DNA from: Haloplanus sp. GDY1 | Lineage (GTDB): Archaea > Halobacteriota > Halobacteria > Halobacteriales > Haloferacaceae | DNA length: 64,000 nucleotides | Reading direction: 5' to 3' | NCBI RefSeq assembly: GCF_023703775.1 | Contig: NZ_CP098514.1 | Span: 310,001 to 374,000 of the forward strand | In this document: piece by piece, positions 22,416 to 31,635 of the stretch | How the letters are laid out: each line of letters begins with the position of its first letter | Numbering within the stretch: the stretch's first letter is position 1 | Made by a program: the position numbers and the translations under genes | Notes under the pieces: generated by a model | What the model saw: the letters and a program-made list of their open reading frames with translations, nothing else | What the model was told of the DNA's origin: nothing | Database searches by the model: none

Positions 22416-24893
22416 ATGCGACAGACGAGAAGACGACTGCTCAGGACGACCGGCGTCGCCCTCGGCGGCGTGGGACTGGCCGGCTGTGGCGGGCAGAGCG
22501 GCGACGAGTCCGACCCGACCGCGACGTCGACCGAGACGGCGACGGACACGCCCGAACCGACCGCAACGGAAACGCCGACCGCGGCAGCGGCGGAGGCGTC
22601 CGCCGACACGGCGCTCGCGGCCCAGTGGACCGTCATGCGTGCGCGGCTGCACGACGCGGCCGCGCTCGGCCGTGCCGGCGACGCCGCCGCGGCGGCGACG
22701 CTCGTCGGCGACGTGTTCGCCCGCTTCGAGGAGGCCGCCGGCGAGTACGGCGCTCACGAGGGCCTGGAGTCGACGGACGCCGAGGCCTACGAGGCCTTCG
22801 AGACGGAACTCGGGAACGCGCGTTCGGCCTTCGAGGGCGGATCCGTCGACGAGGGGACGGGCGCCCTGTCCGCCGCGGCGGCCCACCTCCGCTCGGCACA
22901 GGAGTCGCGGACGACCGAGTCGGTCGGCGAGGTCTTCACGCTGTACGTCTACGCCTCCCGGGTCCGGAACGTCGACGCGCTGGCCCGGGTGGGCATGACC
23001 GACGCGGCGGCGACGGTCGGACAGGCCGTCCTCTCGGACTTCGAGCAGGCGGCGGTCCACGACACCATCGAGTCCGCGAGCGGCGAGGCCTACGAGGCCT
23101 TCGAGGGCGGACTGGAGGAGGCCATCTCCGCCGCCCAGTCCGGCGACGCCGAGGCGGTTCACGAGGCGGCGCTCTCCGCCTCGGGGGGCGTCGTCGACGC
23201 CGCCTACGAACTCGTCTCCGAACCCATCGCGGGGATCGGTCACCTCTCGCTCATGGGTGCGGTCGGCTTCGACGCCGACGTGGCGGCCGACCTCGGCGGC
23301 CCGGGCCTCGACCTCGCGCACGCGGCCGGCCTGAACGGCTACCGGGTCCGCGTCCGCGACGCCGCGTGGCTCTACGACGCGGGTGAGACCGAGGCGGCGC
23401 GCGCGGCCGCCCAGTCCATCTTCCAGCACTTCGAGGGCGCCCGCGCCCACGAGGCCCTGGAGGCGGCCAGCGAGTCCGCGTACGAGCGGTTCGAGAACGA
23501 GGGGCTCCAGTCGCTCGTCTCGGCGGTCGAGAACGGCGACGACGAGGGCGTCGACGAGGCCGTGACGACGGTCCACGAGGCCCTCACGACGGGCATCACG
23601 ACGCTCGCCGGCGAGTCCGGTGCCGTCCTCGAATCCGGCTTCTTCCGTGCGCGCCTCGGCGACGCCCACGAACGGTACCGCCAGGGCGAGGGCGAGGTCG
23701 CGGCGACCGTCGCGGAGAACCTCTTCGCGCTCTTCGAGGCCGACGAGGCCGGCTTCCACGAGGCCCTGGAGTCGACGAGCGAGGACCTCTATCACACCTT
23801 CGAGGAGGACCACCTGGCGGCGCTCCCCGACGCCTTCCGCGAGGGCGACGACGAGGCCGTGCGCACCCACGTCTCCGGCGCGATGGACGCCCTCGTCGAG
23901 TTCGAGGCCAGCGCCGGATCGACCCCCGTCGCGGGCGCCGCCGCGGCGACGTACCTGACCGGCCGCGCCTGCGACGCGGGCGTCCTCGCGACGCTCGGCG
24001 CGACCGGTCGCGCCGAGACGGTCGCCGGCGACGCCTTCGGCTACTTCGAGGGCGGCGCCAACGGCTTCCACGAGGCCGTCGAGTCGGCGAGCGAGGAGCG
24101 CTACGAGGCCTTCGAGGAGGCACTCGGCACCCTTCGATCGGCGACGACCGGCGACGCCGACGCCTACGACGCCGCCACGGCCTTCGCCGACGAGGCGACC
24201 GCGGCCGTCTACGCCGTCGTCGAGAGCGGCGGTGGCGGCGGCGGGAGCGTCGCGCCGCTCGTGAGCGCCGTCTTCGCCGGCTTCGAGAACGCCCGCGTCC
24301 ACGAGGACCTAGAGGAGGGCGATCACGAGGCCTACGAGACCTTCGAGTCGGCGCTCACGGGGTACGTCTCCGCCCTGGAGGAGGGCGGCGACGTCGACGC
24401 CGCGGCCGAACGGTTCGCGGGGGCGACCCGAACCGCCTTCTTCGCCGTCGCCGGCGCCGTGAGCGAGGCGCCGGAGATGACCGCCGGCGGTGGCGGCGAC
24501 GCCGGCGGCGGCTCCGGTGACTTCGAGGGCGGCCCCAACGTCGTCTCCGGCGTCCCCGACGACGCCGATCACGTCGTCGACATGAAGGCCGTCGCCTACG
24601 ATCCGGCGGAACTCACCGTCTCCGTCGGCGACACCGTGGCGTGGACTCACGCCGGTGGCGAACCCCACAGCGTCACCGCCTACGAGGGGGAGGTCCCCGA
24701 GGGCGCGACCTACTGGGCCTCCGGCGGCTTCGACTCCGAGGACGCCGCCCGCTCCGGGTGGGAGGAGGGGCAGGGCTACGTCGCGTCGGGGCAGTCCTAC
24801 GTCCACACCTTCGAGACGGCCGGCGAACACGCCTACTTCTGCATTCCACACGAGATGGCGGGGATGGAGGGATCGATCACGGTCGAGGAGTGA
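22416..24893 (+). CDS. Multi-repeat lipoprotein with C-terminal halocyanin domain (DUF5059-like)
   Basis: 825 residues. The signal MRQTRRRLLRTTGVALGGVG and lipobox LAGC make it a Tat-exported lipoprotein. After a Thr/Pro/Glu linker, six helical units of about 110 residues follow, each with a core like FEGARAHEALEAASESAYER or GFHEAVESASEERYEAFEEA. After a Gly-rich linker near residue 695, a cupredoxin domain (about 715-825) has His in GEPHSVTAY and Cys, His and Met in YFCIPHEMAGM. The repeats are probably a metal- or heme-related scaffold on the cell surface. Two TTTAGG-type operator sites lie upstream. This is the window's clearest candidate for metal-starvation response. Confidence 0.85.
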   Translation: MRQTRRRLLRTTGVALGGVGLAGCGGQSGDESDPTATSTETATDTPEPTATETPTAAAAEASADTALAAQWTVMRARLHDAAALGRAGDAAAAATLVGDVFARFEEAAGEYGAHEGLESTDAEAYEAFETELGNARSAFEGGSVDEGTGALSAAAAHLRSAQESRTTESVGEVFTLYVYASRVRNVDALARVGMTDAAATVGQAVLSDFEQAAVHDTIESASGEAYEAFEGGLEEAISAAQSGDAEAVHEAALSASGGVVDAAYELVSEPIAGIGHLSLMGAVGFDADVAADLGGPGLDLAHAAGLNGYRVRVRDAAWLYDAGETEAARAAAQSIFQHFEGARAHEALEAASESAYERFENEGLQSLVSAVENGDDEGVDEAVTTVHEALTTGITTLAGESGAVLESGFFRARLGDAHERYRQGEGEVAATVAENLFALFEADEAGFHEALESTSEDLYHTFEEDHLAALPDAFREGDDEAVRTHVSGAMDALVEFEASAGSTPVAGAAAATYLTGRACDAGVLATLGATGRAETVAGDAFGYFEGGANGFHEAVESASEERYEAFEEALGTLRSATTGDADAYDAATAFADEATAAVYAVVESGGGGGGSVAPLVSAVFAGFENARVHEDLEEGDHEAYETFESALTGYVSALEEGGDVDAAAERFAGATRTAFFAVAGAVSEAPEMTAGGGGDAGGGSGDFEGGPNVVSGVPDDADHVVDMKAVAYDPAELTVSVGDTVAWTHAGGEPHSVTAYEGEVPEGATYWASGGFDSEDAARSGWEEGQGYVASGQSYVHTFETAGEHAYFCIPHEMAGMEGSITVEE

Positions 24894-24975
24894 CCGACCC
24901 GACGGCCGGCCCTGACCGTCACAACCACTCCCCGCCACCGTGGGCAATCGGTGACTCCCTCCACTTCCTTCGAAC

Positions 24976-26088
24976 CTAGCGACCGCCAGCGGCGCCGCCG
25001 TCGGCGTCGAGGGCGGGGTCCGCCGCCGCGGCCGTCCCCGCCGACCGGACCGTCACGTCGCTGCGCGGGTACGGAATCTCGATGTCCGCGTCGGCCAGCG
25101 CACCGTAGATGGCGCGGTTGAGTTCGTGACGCGCCCGTGACGCCCGGGTCGGCCCGTTCACCCACGCCAGGAGTTCGTACTCCAGCGCGGAGTCGCCGAA
25201 GCGGCGGAGCCGCATCCGCGGCCTGGGTGCGTCGAGAACCAGCGACTCGGCCAGCGCCAACTCGACCACCAGTTCCTCGAAGGCGTCGATGTCGGTGCCG
25301 TAGGCGACGCCGATGGGCACCCTGACCCGCCGGCGACGCCCCGGCGCGGACTCGTTGGTGACCCGGGTCGCGTTCAACACGGAGTTCGGCACCGTCACCA
25401 GCACCTCGTCCCGGGTGAGCAGCGTCGTCGAGCGGACGCCCACCTTCACGACCGTCCCGGACTCGCCGGAGTCGAGGACGACGAAGTCGCCCAGTTTGTA
25501 CGTGTCGTCGAAGTAGAGGGCGATCCCGCCGAAGAAGTTGGCGACGGTGTCCTTGGCGGCGAAGCCGACGGCGATGCCGGCGATGCCCGCGCCCGCGAGC
25601 AGCGGCGACACGTCGTACTCCCACAGCGAGAGGAGGACGGCGACGGTTCCCACCAGCACCACGAGCGTCCAGACGTTCGAGAGGACGGGCGCGAAGTCGA
25701 AGCGGTCGCCGCGGTCCTTCACCGCCTCGACGAGGCGGTTGACGACGCGGTTGAGCGCCCGCGCCCAGACGAGGACGATGATCGACAGCGAGGGGCGGCC
25801 GAAAAACAGCGACAGCGTCCGGGCGTCGACGAGCGTGGTCGTCGAGACGGAGTCGACGCGCGTCAGGAGGTACACCCCGGCGAGGGCGACGGTCACGACC
25901 AGCGGCACCCGGAGTTCCTCGAAGACGACGTCGTCGAGCGCCGTCTCGGTGCGGCGGGTGAGGCGACGGGCGAGTCGGACGCCCACCAGTTCGAGGAGGA
26001 GGGCGCTCCCCAGGGAGACGGCGAGGACGACGGCGGTCGCCTGCCAGGCGGGAAGCGCGTCGAGTCCGGCCACGAATCGGTCGATCAC
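24976..26088 (-). CDS. MscS family mechanosensitive ion channel
   Basis: 370 residues. The start is placed at a GTG (26088) because no ATG precedes the first span in frame. Four hydrophobic stretches come first. The pore-lining helix and conserved loop follow: LLAGAGIAGIAVGFAAKDTV and ANFFGGIALYFDDTYKLGDF, then the beta domain (VVLDSGESGTVVKVGVRSTT). The C-terminal domain is alpha-beta with no extra modules. It should release solutes on osmotic downshock. The downstream gene end is free of overlap. It is divergent from the membrane hydrolase gene. Confidence 0.9.
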   Translation of the reverse strand: MIDRFVAGLDALPAWQATAVVLAVSLGSALLLELVGVRLARRLTRRTETALDDVVFEELRVPLVVTVALAGVYLLTRVDSVSTTTLVDARTLSLFFGRPSLSIIVLVWARALNRVVNRLVEAVKDRGDRFDFAPVLSNVWTLVVLVGTVAVLLSLWEYDVSPLLAGAGIAGIAVGFAAKDTVANFFGGIALYFDDTYKLGDFVVLDSGESGTVVKVGVRSTTLLTRDEVLVTVPNSVLNATRVTNESAPGRRRRVRVPIGVAYGTDIDAFEELVVELALAESLVLDAPRPRMRLRRFGDSALEYELLAWVNGPTRASRARHELNRAIYGALADADIEIPYPRSDVTVRSAGTAAAADPALDADGGAAGGR

Positions 26089-26166
26089 GGTCGAGAGACG
26101 CGCCCGGGAGCGATAACGGTATCCCTCGGCCGAAAGGTTCTGGTCGCCCCCGTCCCACGTTCGGGC

Positions 26167-26655
26167 GTGTACCGACGTGGCCACTGGGGCGTCTCCCTGC
26201 TCGTGTTCGCACCGGTCGGCTTGGCGCTCGTCCTCGCCGGGCGCCCCGACCTCGCGGTCGTCGGCGGCGGCGCGATGCTCTGGCTGTCGACCCTCCCCGA
26301 CGTGGACCACCGCCTCCCGGTCGTCTCGCATCGCGGTCCCACCCACACCCTCGCCTTCGCGGTCCTCGTCGGTGCCGTCGGCGCCGGTGCGGGCGTCGGC
26401 CTCGCGTCGGTTCTCGGCGGCGACCGGACGACGTTCGTCGCCTTCGGCTTCGGCATCGGGACCCTCGGCATCCTCGCGCACCTCCTCGCGGACGCCCTGA
26501 CGCCCGCGGGCGTCCCCCTCCTCTGGCCGCTGTCGAGTCGGGACTACTCCGTCTCCCTCACCCGCGCCGACGACGCCCTCGCCAACTACGTCCTCCTCGC
26601 GGTCGGAGTGTGTGCGACGGCGGCCGCGGGCGTCGTCGCCCTGCGGGTGGCGTGA
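26167..26655 (+). CDS. YdjM/DUF457-type membrane-bound metal-dependent hydrolase family protein
   Basis: 162 residues from a GTG start at 26167 (MYRRGHWGVSLLVFAPVG). There are four or five hydrophobic spans. Conserved polar positions of the family are present: His6, the Asp and His in LSTLPDVDHRLP, SHRGPTHTLAF and GILAHLLADALTP. The family has been described as a membrane hydrolase related to LexA-regulated YdjM, but its activity is unproven. A position close to the mscS gene suggests a shared divergent promoter. Confidence 0.82.
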   Translation: MYRRGHWGVSLLVFAPVGLALVLAGRPDLAVVGGGAMLWLSTLPDVDHRLPVVSHRGPTHTLAFAVLVGAVGAGAGVGLASVLGGDRTTFVAFGFGIGTLGILAHLLADALTPAGVPLLWPLSSRDYSVSLTRADDALANYVLLAVGVCATAAAGVVALRVA

Positions 26656-26686
26656 GTTTTTGTCCTCCCCGCCCCAGGCGGGGGGT

Positions 26687-27268
26687 ATGAACGACGACGC
26701 GATGACCCGCTTCCCGGTGCCGGACCGTGCGGACCTGCCCGACGACCTGCGCGAACGCATCGACGCCGAGACGGAGCGGGCGGGCTTCACCCCGAACGTC
26801 TTCGCGGCGCTCGCGTACGCGCCCGACCAGTTCCGCGCCTTCGTCGACTACCACGACGCCCTCGTCGAGGGGACGAGCCTCGACCGCGAGGAGGTGGAGA
26901 TGATCGTCGTCGCCGTCTCCGGCGTCAACCACTGTTACTACTGCAACGTCGCCCACGGCGCGCTGGTTCGCCTCTACGCCGACGATCCGACCCTCGCGGA
27001 CCAGCTCGTCGCCAACTACCGGACCGCGGACGTGAGCGACGAGCGCCTGGTCATGCTCGACGTGGCCGTGAAGCTCACCGAACGGCCGGCCGAGGTGACC
27101 GAGGCCGACCTCGACGCCCTCGCCGAGGCGGGCTACTCCGAGCGCGAAATCTGGGACGTCGGCGCCGTGACCGCCTTCTTCAACCTCAGCAACCGGCTGG
27201 CGAGTTTCGCCGACATGCGCCCGAACGACGAGTTCCACACGCTCGGCCGGGGGGAGCGGGACGACTGA
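26687..27268 (+). CDS. AhpD-like carboxymuconolactone decarboxylase family protein
   Basis: 193 residues from the ATG at 26687. The redox motif is [11 protein letters not shown], a CxxC with following His typical of alkylhydroperoxidase AhpD. The surrounding helices ([38 protein letters not shown]) match peroxidase-related members of about this length. It probably reduces peroxides or acts in redox relay in the cytosol. A T-rich promoter-like patch lies about 30 bases upstream. Confidence 0.87.
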   Translation: MNDDAMTRFPVPDRADLPDDLRERIDAETERAGFTPNVFAALAYAPDQFRAFVDYHDALVEGTSLDREEVEMIVVAVSGVNHCYYCNVAHGALVRLYADDPTLADQLVANYRTADVSDERLVMLDVAVKLTERPAEVTEADLDALAEAGYSEREIWDVGAVTAFFNLSNRLASFADMRPNDEFHTLGRGERDD

Positions 27269-27410
27269 GCGGCCGGATCCGAACGCGCGTCACGCCACCC
27301 CCCACTCGACGGCCGGATTCGTGTCTTTCACGCCGAATCATTGGAATTTCTACCGTTTTTCGGCGCGTGCCGGAAACCTTATGCCTCTGCTTTTCGTCAC
27401 TCGTAACGCA

Positions 27411-27605
27411 ATGGCGACTGGTACGGTTGCGTTCTTTAACGACACTGGCGGTTACGGGTTCATCGAGACCGAAGATTCCGACGAAGACGTGTTCTTCCAC
27501 ATGGAGGACATCGGCGGCCCGGACCTCGAAGAGGGACAGGAAGTCGAATTCGACATCGAGCAGGCCGACAAGGGCCCGCGGGCGACCAACCTCCAGCGAC
27601 TGTAA
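27411..27605 (+). CDS. Cold-shock domain protein (CspA family)
   Basis: 64 residues, starting [23 protein letters not shown]-1 (GGYGFIE) and RNP-2 (DVFFHM) motifs for single-stranded nucleic-acid binding are intact. The C-terminus [10 protein letters not shown] is typical. The protein is acidic, as in other halophiles. The TATA-like accttatg at 27376-27383 is about 30 bases upstream, and the intervening sequence is AT-richer than average. It would act as an RNA chaperone. Confidence 0.95.
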   Translation: MATGTVAFFNDTGGYGFIETEDSDEDVFFHMEDIGGPDLEEGQEVEFDIEQADKGPRATNLQRL

Positions 27606-27677
27606 GTCCGGGTCATCCCGACCGCTCGAAACGGCGCTGGATCAGAATTTCCTTTTTAATTCGCCGGTGAGCCACGG

Positions 27678-29168
27678 CTACAGCCGACCCTCGCGCGCCA
27701 GCCGGCGCACCGTCCTGGCACGCTCGCTGATCTCCGCCCGCTCCGACGCCGATTTGCGGTCGACGTGGGCGTACATCAGTCCCATCCGTCCCGTCCCGCG
27801 AAGCCGCGTCTCGTTACGGTCGAGGAAGTCCCAGTACAGCGCGTTGAACGGACACGCTCCCGCCCCGGTCGTCGAATCCACGTCGTACGGACAGTCCGCG
27901 CAGTGGTCGCTCATCCGGTCGACGTAGTTGCCCGAGGAGGCGTACGGCTTCGAGGTGAACGCGTCCGTCGCGAACGTCCCCATCCCGAGGACGTTCGGCG
28001 CCGTCACCCAGTGGTAGGCGTCGACGAACCCGAAGTGGAACCACTCGTTCAGTTCGTGTGGGTCGGCGCCGTAGATCAGCGCGAAGTTCGCGAGCAGCAT
28101 CAGCCGCTCGATGTGGTGGGCGTAGCCGTGGTCGTGGACGTGCCCCACCGCCTCCGAGAGACACCGCATGTCCGTCTCCGCGTCGTAGTAGAGGGGCGGG
28201 AGGTCCCGGGACCGGTCCAGCAGGTCACGCTCGGTCAGGTCGGGCATCGTGCGTCGGTAGGCGTGCCGCAGGAACTCGCGCCACCCGAGCACCTGTCGGA
28301 CGAACCCCTCGACGCTCTCGATGGGCGCCTCGTCGCGTTCGTAGGCCGCCACCGCGGCGTCGATCACCTCCCGGGGCCCGAGCAACCCCAGATTCAGCGA
28401 CGACGACAGCAGGGAGTGTGCCAGCGCGCACTCGCCGCCGACCATCGCGTCCTGATACGGCCCGAACTCCGCGAGACGGTGCTCGACGAAGTGATCGAGG
28501 GCGTCGAGCGCCTCGGCCCGGGTCACCGGCCACGCGAACCCCGCCAGTTCTCCCCAGGTGTCGAACCGCTCGGCCACCCAGTCGAGGGTCTCGCGGGTCA
28601 GGCCGTCCGGCTCGTACCGGGGCACCGGCGGCGGCGACCAGTCCGCCGGCGGCGTCTCCCGGTTCGACTCGTCGTAGTTCCACTCCCCGCCCGCGGGCGT
28701 CGAGCCGTCCATCAGCACGTCCTCGCGGCGTCGCAGCCAGCGATAGCAGTCCTCGTGACGGAACCCCTCGCCCTCGTGCCACTCGTCGAACGCCTCGGGC
28801 GAACAGAGAAAGCGGTCGTCGTGGACGACCGAGAGGGTGCCACCCCGCGCCGCGACGAGTTCGCGGAGGCGATCGGCGGCGCCGTGGCTCGGCGGGCGCA
28901 TACACCGCAAGTCGTCGCCCGGGCGCGCCGTGAAATGCTCGTCAAGCGCGTCGCCGAAGGTCTCGGCCCGGCGGTAGTCGACCGCGTATCCCGCCTCGCG
29001 GAGCCGGTCGCGGGCGTGACGCATCGCCGCGAACACCAGGCCGAGTTTCTGTGGATGGTAGGGGCGGCGGTCGGCGAAGGCCGCCGCCTCGATCACGAGC
29101 ACGCGATCCGCGCCGTCGAGGACGTGATGCTCGGGGTGGAGCTGGTCGCCGAGGAGCCAGACGGTCAC
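27678..29168 (-). CDS. FeS-type cryptochrome/photolyase (PhrB-like)
   Basis: 496 residues. The N-terminus MTVWLLGDQLHPEHHVLDG is the start of the iron-sulfur bacterial cryptochrome/photolyase (DUF523/PhrB-like) family. FAD-binding helical parts are in LGWREFLRHAYRR and HHIERLMLLANFALIYG. The four cluster cysteines are in the segment DMRCLSEAV, SDHCADCPYD and GACPFNALYWDF. It should repair UV-induced photoproducts, reported as (6-4) lesions for relatives, using blue light. It is divergent from the aldo/keto reductase gene. Confidence 0.92.
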   Translation of the reverse strand: MTVWLLGDQLHPEHHVLDGADRVLVIEAAAFADRRPYHPQKLGLVFAAMRHARDRLREAGYAVDYRRAETFGDALDEHFTARPGDDLRCMRPPSHGAADRLRELVAARGGTLSVVHDDRFLCSPEAFDEWHEGEGFRHEDCYRWLRRREDVLMDGSTPAGGEWNYDESNRETPPADWSPPPVPRYEPDGLTRETLDWVAERFDTWGELAGFAWPVTRAEALDALDHFVEHRLAEFGPYQDAMVGGECALAHSLLSSSLNLGLLGPREVIDAAVAAYERDEAPIESVEGFVRQVLGWREFLRHAYRRTMPDLTERDLLDRSRDLPPLYYDAETDMRCLSEAVGHVHDHGYAHHIERLMLLANFALIYGADPHELNEWFHFGFVDAYHWVTAPNVLGMGTFATDAFTSKPYASSGNYVDRMSDHCADCPYDVDSTTGAGACPFNALYWDFLDRNETRLRGTGRMGLMYAHVDRKSASERAEISERARTVRRLAREGRL

Positions 29169-29276
29169 CGCGACGCTCCCGTGGTCATGGCCGCCCTTGG
29201 GACCTGTCCGACAAAACGGTGTGGCCCGGGTCGCTCACGCCGTAGGTTTTTGTCGGCCGCCGCCGAGGGCAGGTAC

Positions 29277-30251
29277 ATGGAGTACACCACTCTCGGTGAC
29301 ACCGGGATGGAGGTGTCGCGCCTCTGTCTGGGCTGCATGAGCTTCGGATCGGACGACTGGCGGGACTGGGTCCTCGGGGAGGAGGCGGGAATCGAACTCG
29401 TCGACCGCGCGATCGAACTCGGGATCAACTTCTTCGACACCGCCAACATGTACTCGAAGGGCGAGTCCGAGCGCATCCTCGGGAAGGCACTGGAGGGGCG
29501 ACGCGAGGAGCAGGTCGTCGCCACCAAGTGCTACTTCCAGATGGACGAGGACGACCCCAACTCCGGTGGCCTGTCGCGGAAGGCCGTCGAACAGGAACTG
29601 TCGAACTCGCTGGACCGGCTGGGGATGGACACGATCGACCTCTACCAGATCCACCGGTGGGACTACGACACGCCCATCGAGACGACGCTCCGCGCCCTCG
29701 ACGACGCGGTGCGTCGCGGACAGGTGCGGTACATCGGCGGGAGTTCCATGTGGGCCCACCAGTTCGCGGACGCCCTCCACACGAGCGACCGTCTGGGGCT
29801 CGACCGCTTCGTCACCATGCAGAACCACTACAACCTCGTCTACCGCGAGGAGGAACGCGAGATGCTGCCGTTCTGCGAGCGGGAGGGAATCGGCGTCATG
29901 CCGTGGTCACCGATGGCCCGCGGCTACCTCACCCGGCCGGCCGAGGACGTCGACGCGACCGCTCGCGGCGAGGCCGAGGAGAACCTGTACGAACACCCCT
30001 ACCGCGAGGGGGGCGGTCGGGAGATCAACGAACGCGTCCAGCAACTCGCCGAGGAGCGGGGCGTGAAGATGGCACAGATCGCCCTCTCGTGGGTGCTGCA
30101 CAAGGACGTCGTGGACGCACCCATCGTCGGCACCACCTCCGTCGAGCACCTGGAGGACGCCGTCGAGGCCCTGGAGATCGATCTGAGCGACAGCGACATC
30201 GAGTACCTGGAGGAGCCGTACGAACCCGTCCCCGTCTCCGGGCACGACTAG
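29277..30251 (+). CDS. Aldo/keto reductase
   Basis: 324 residues of the AKR barrel. Catalytic and cofactor residues are in FFDTANMYSKGESE (Asp and Tyr), VVATKCYFQ (Lys) and IDLYQIHRWDYDTP (His). The phosphate-binding end is WVLHKDVVDAPIVGTTSVEH. The protein resembles the group of bacterial general-stress AKRs that use NADPH to reduce aldehydes. The 3' end overlaps the opposite-strand sco gene by four bases. Confidence 0.92.
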   Translation: MEYTTLGDTGMEVSRLCLGCMSFGSDDWRDWVLGEEAGIELVDRAIELGINFFDTANMYSKGESERILGKALEGRREEQVVATKCYFQMDEDDPNSGGLSRKAVEQELSNSLDRLGMDTIDLYQIHRWDYDTPIETTLRALDDAVRRGQVRYIGGSSMWAHQFADALHTSDRLGLDRFVTMQNHYNLVYREEEREMLPFCEREGIGVMPWSPMARGYLTRPAEDVDATARGEAEENLYEHPYREGGGREINERVQQLAEERGVKMAQIALSWVLHKDVVDAPIVGTTSVEHLEDAVEALEIDLSDSDIEYLEEPYEPVPVSGHD

Positions 30252-30922
30252 AGGAGGCCGCCGCCCGTCCGAACCGTCCGGAGGTCCTCGATGTACCGCC
30301 CCTCGCGGCCCTCCTGTCCGCGGTAGGCGCGCTCGACGTAGCCGTCGCCGTTCACCAGGAGGACGAGGCCGATGTGGGTGAACATGTACTTCCCCCCGTC
30401 CTCGGGATCGGTTCGGCGGAAGACGAAGCCGAACTCGTCCTCGAGGACCGCCGCCGCCCGCTCGCGGCCCGACGGGCGGAGGAAACTCCAGTTGCCGGCG
30501 TCGAGGGCGACGTTCATGTCCTCGGCGTAGGCTCGCAGGGTCTCGGCGGTGTCGCGTTGCGGGTCGAAGGTGATGGGGAGAAAGCGCACCTCGTCGGCGT
30601 AGTCGTTTCGGACGCTGTGGATCTGGACCTCGCGGAGCGCGGAGACCAGGCGGGGGCAGACGCTCATGCAGTTGGTGTAGAAGAAGCTCACGAACGCCGG
30701 GTCCTCGACCTCGCGGAGGGCGACCGACTCCCCGGAGAGCGGGTCGGGGAGGGTGACGTCCGGGACCCGCTCCCCCCACGCCGGATAGGCCAGCGCCTCG
30801 CTCGTCACGCCGCCCTTCCGGTCGGGTTTCCCGAGCGTCGTGTTCGGGTTGCCGCCGACACAGCCAGCGGTCGCTCCGAGCCCCGCCAGTCCGAGCCCCC
30901 GGAGATACGTGCGTCGGTCCAT
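30248..30922 (-). CDS. SCO1/SenC family copper chaperone (Tat lipoprotein)
   Basis: 224 residues. The signal is MDRRTYLRGLGLAGLGATAG followed by Cys21, a Tat-type lipoprotein start. The thioredoxin-like domain has the SCO copper ligands: the CxxxC in TNCMSVCPRLVS and a His in YMFTHIGLVLLV. The family delivers copper to the CuA centre of cytochrome oxidase. It is third in a run with the ccdA-like and tlpA-like genes on the same strand, 47 bases downstream of ccdA. Confidence 0.92.
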   Translation of the reverse strand: MDRRTYLRGLGLAGLGATAGCVGGNPNTTLGKPDRKGGVTSEALAYPAWGERVPDVTLPDPLSGESVALREVEDPAFVSFFYTNCMSVCPRLVSALREVQIHSVRNDYADEVRFLPITFDPQRDTAETLRAYAEDMNVALDAGNWSFLRPSGRERAAAVLEDEFGFVFRRTDPEDGGKYMFTHIGLVLLVNGDGYVERAYRGQEGREGRYIEDLRTVRTGGGLL

Positions 30923-30969
30923 ACCGTACCGCGGGGGCTGTACGGTGAAAACGCGTGTGGTCCGTCCGT

Positions 30970-31635
30970 CTAGAGGACCCCGAGGTAGCGAAGCGAGGCG
31001 ACGACCTGTGCGACGCCGGCCAGGATCATGACGACGGCGGCGAGGCGGTTGACGGCGCCGACCCGGTCGCTCCACGCGCGGACGGCGTCGCTCCCCACCG
31101 CCGACAGCAGCGTCACGCCCGTCAGCGGCAGGGCGGTGGCGGCGGCGTAGCCGCCGAGGACGACGGCCGCCCGCGTGGGCGGGAGCGTCAGCGACTGGGT
31201 GACGACGCCGAGCAACACGGGCACGACACAGCCGGCGGCCGCGAGGGCGTACCCGCCGCCGAAGACGGCACACCCGAGAACCGAGGTCCGGCGGGCCGGC
31301 AGCCGGAGGTGGAGCGTCGGCGCCCGGCCGGTCACCAGCAGGACACCGAGGCCGACCAGCGCCAGGCCGACCAGCGGTTCGAGCAGGGGGAGGTGACGCG
31401 CCAGTCGCCCGCCGACCGAGAGGAGGAGGGCACCGAGGGCCGCGAGGACGACGACGGCGCCGGCGGAGGCGGCGACGCCCCGGGCGGCCGCCCCCCCGAT
31501 CCCGGTTTCGTCGCTCCGGATGGCGTACCCGACGTACCCGGGCAGGAGCGGGTAGGCACAGGGGGCGAAGAAGGTGGCCAGGCCGGCGCCGACGGCGAAG
31601 GTGAGCGTGCCGAGGAAGCCGGCGTCGGTCGTCAC
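30970..31635 (-). CDS. ccdA: CcdA-like thiol-disulfide transport membrane protein
   Basis: 221 residues from GTG at 31635; this start overlaps the tlpA-like stop (GTGA), which supports coupling. Six hydrophobic helices. The two redox Cys are near GLATFFAPCAYPLLPGYVGY and in ALAAAGCVVPVLLGV. CcdA moves reducing electrons from cytosolic thioredoxin to proteins outside. It likely serves the TlpA- and Sco-type proteins encoded on either side, for cytochrome maturation or oxidase assembly. Confidence 0.88.
   Translation of the reverse strand: MTTDAGFLGTLTFAVGAGLATFFAPCAYPLLPGYVGYAIRSDETGIGGAAARGVAASAGAVVVLAALGALLLSVGGRLARHLPLLEPLVGLALVGLGVLLVTGRAPTLHLRLPARRTSVLGCAVFGGGYALAAAGCVVPVLLGVVTQSLTLPPTRAAVVLGGYAAATALPLTGVTLLSAVGSDAVRAWSDRVGAVNRLAAVVMILAGVAQVVASLRYLGVL

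Noticed and set aside
22407-24302. A 631-codon minus-strand frame opposite the DUF5059-like gene
   Set aside because: Gly/Val/Arg-rich shadow of the Ala/Glu-rich repeats; no domains, and the opposite strand carries a signal peptide, repeats and a cupredoxin domain.
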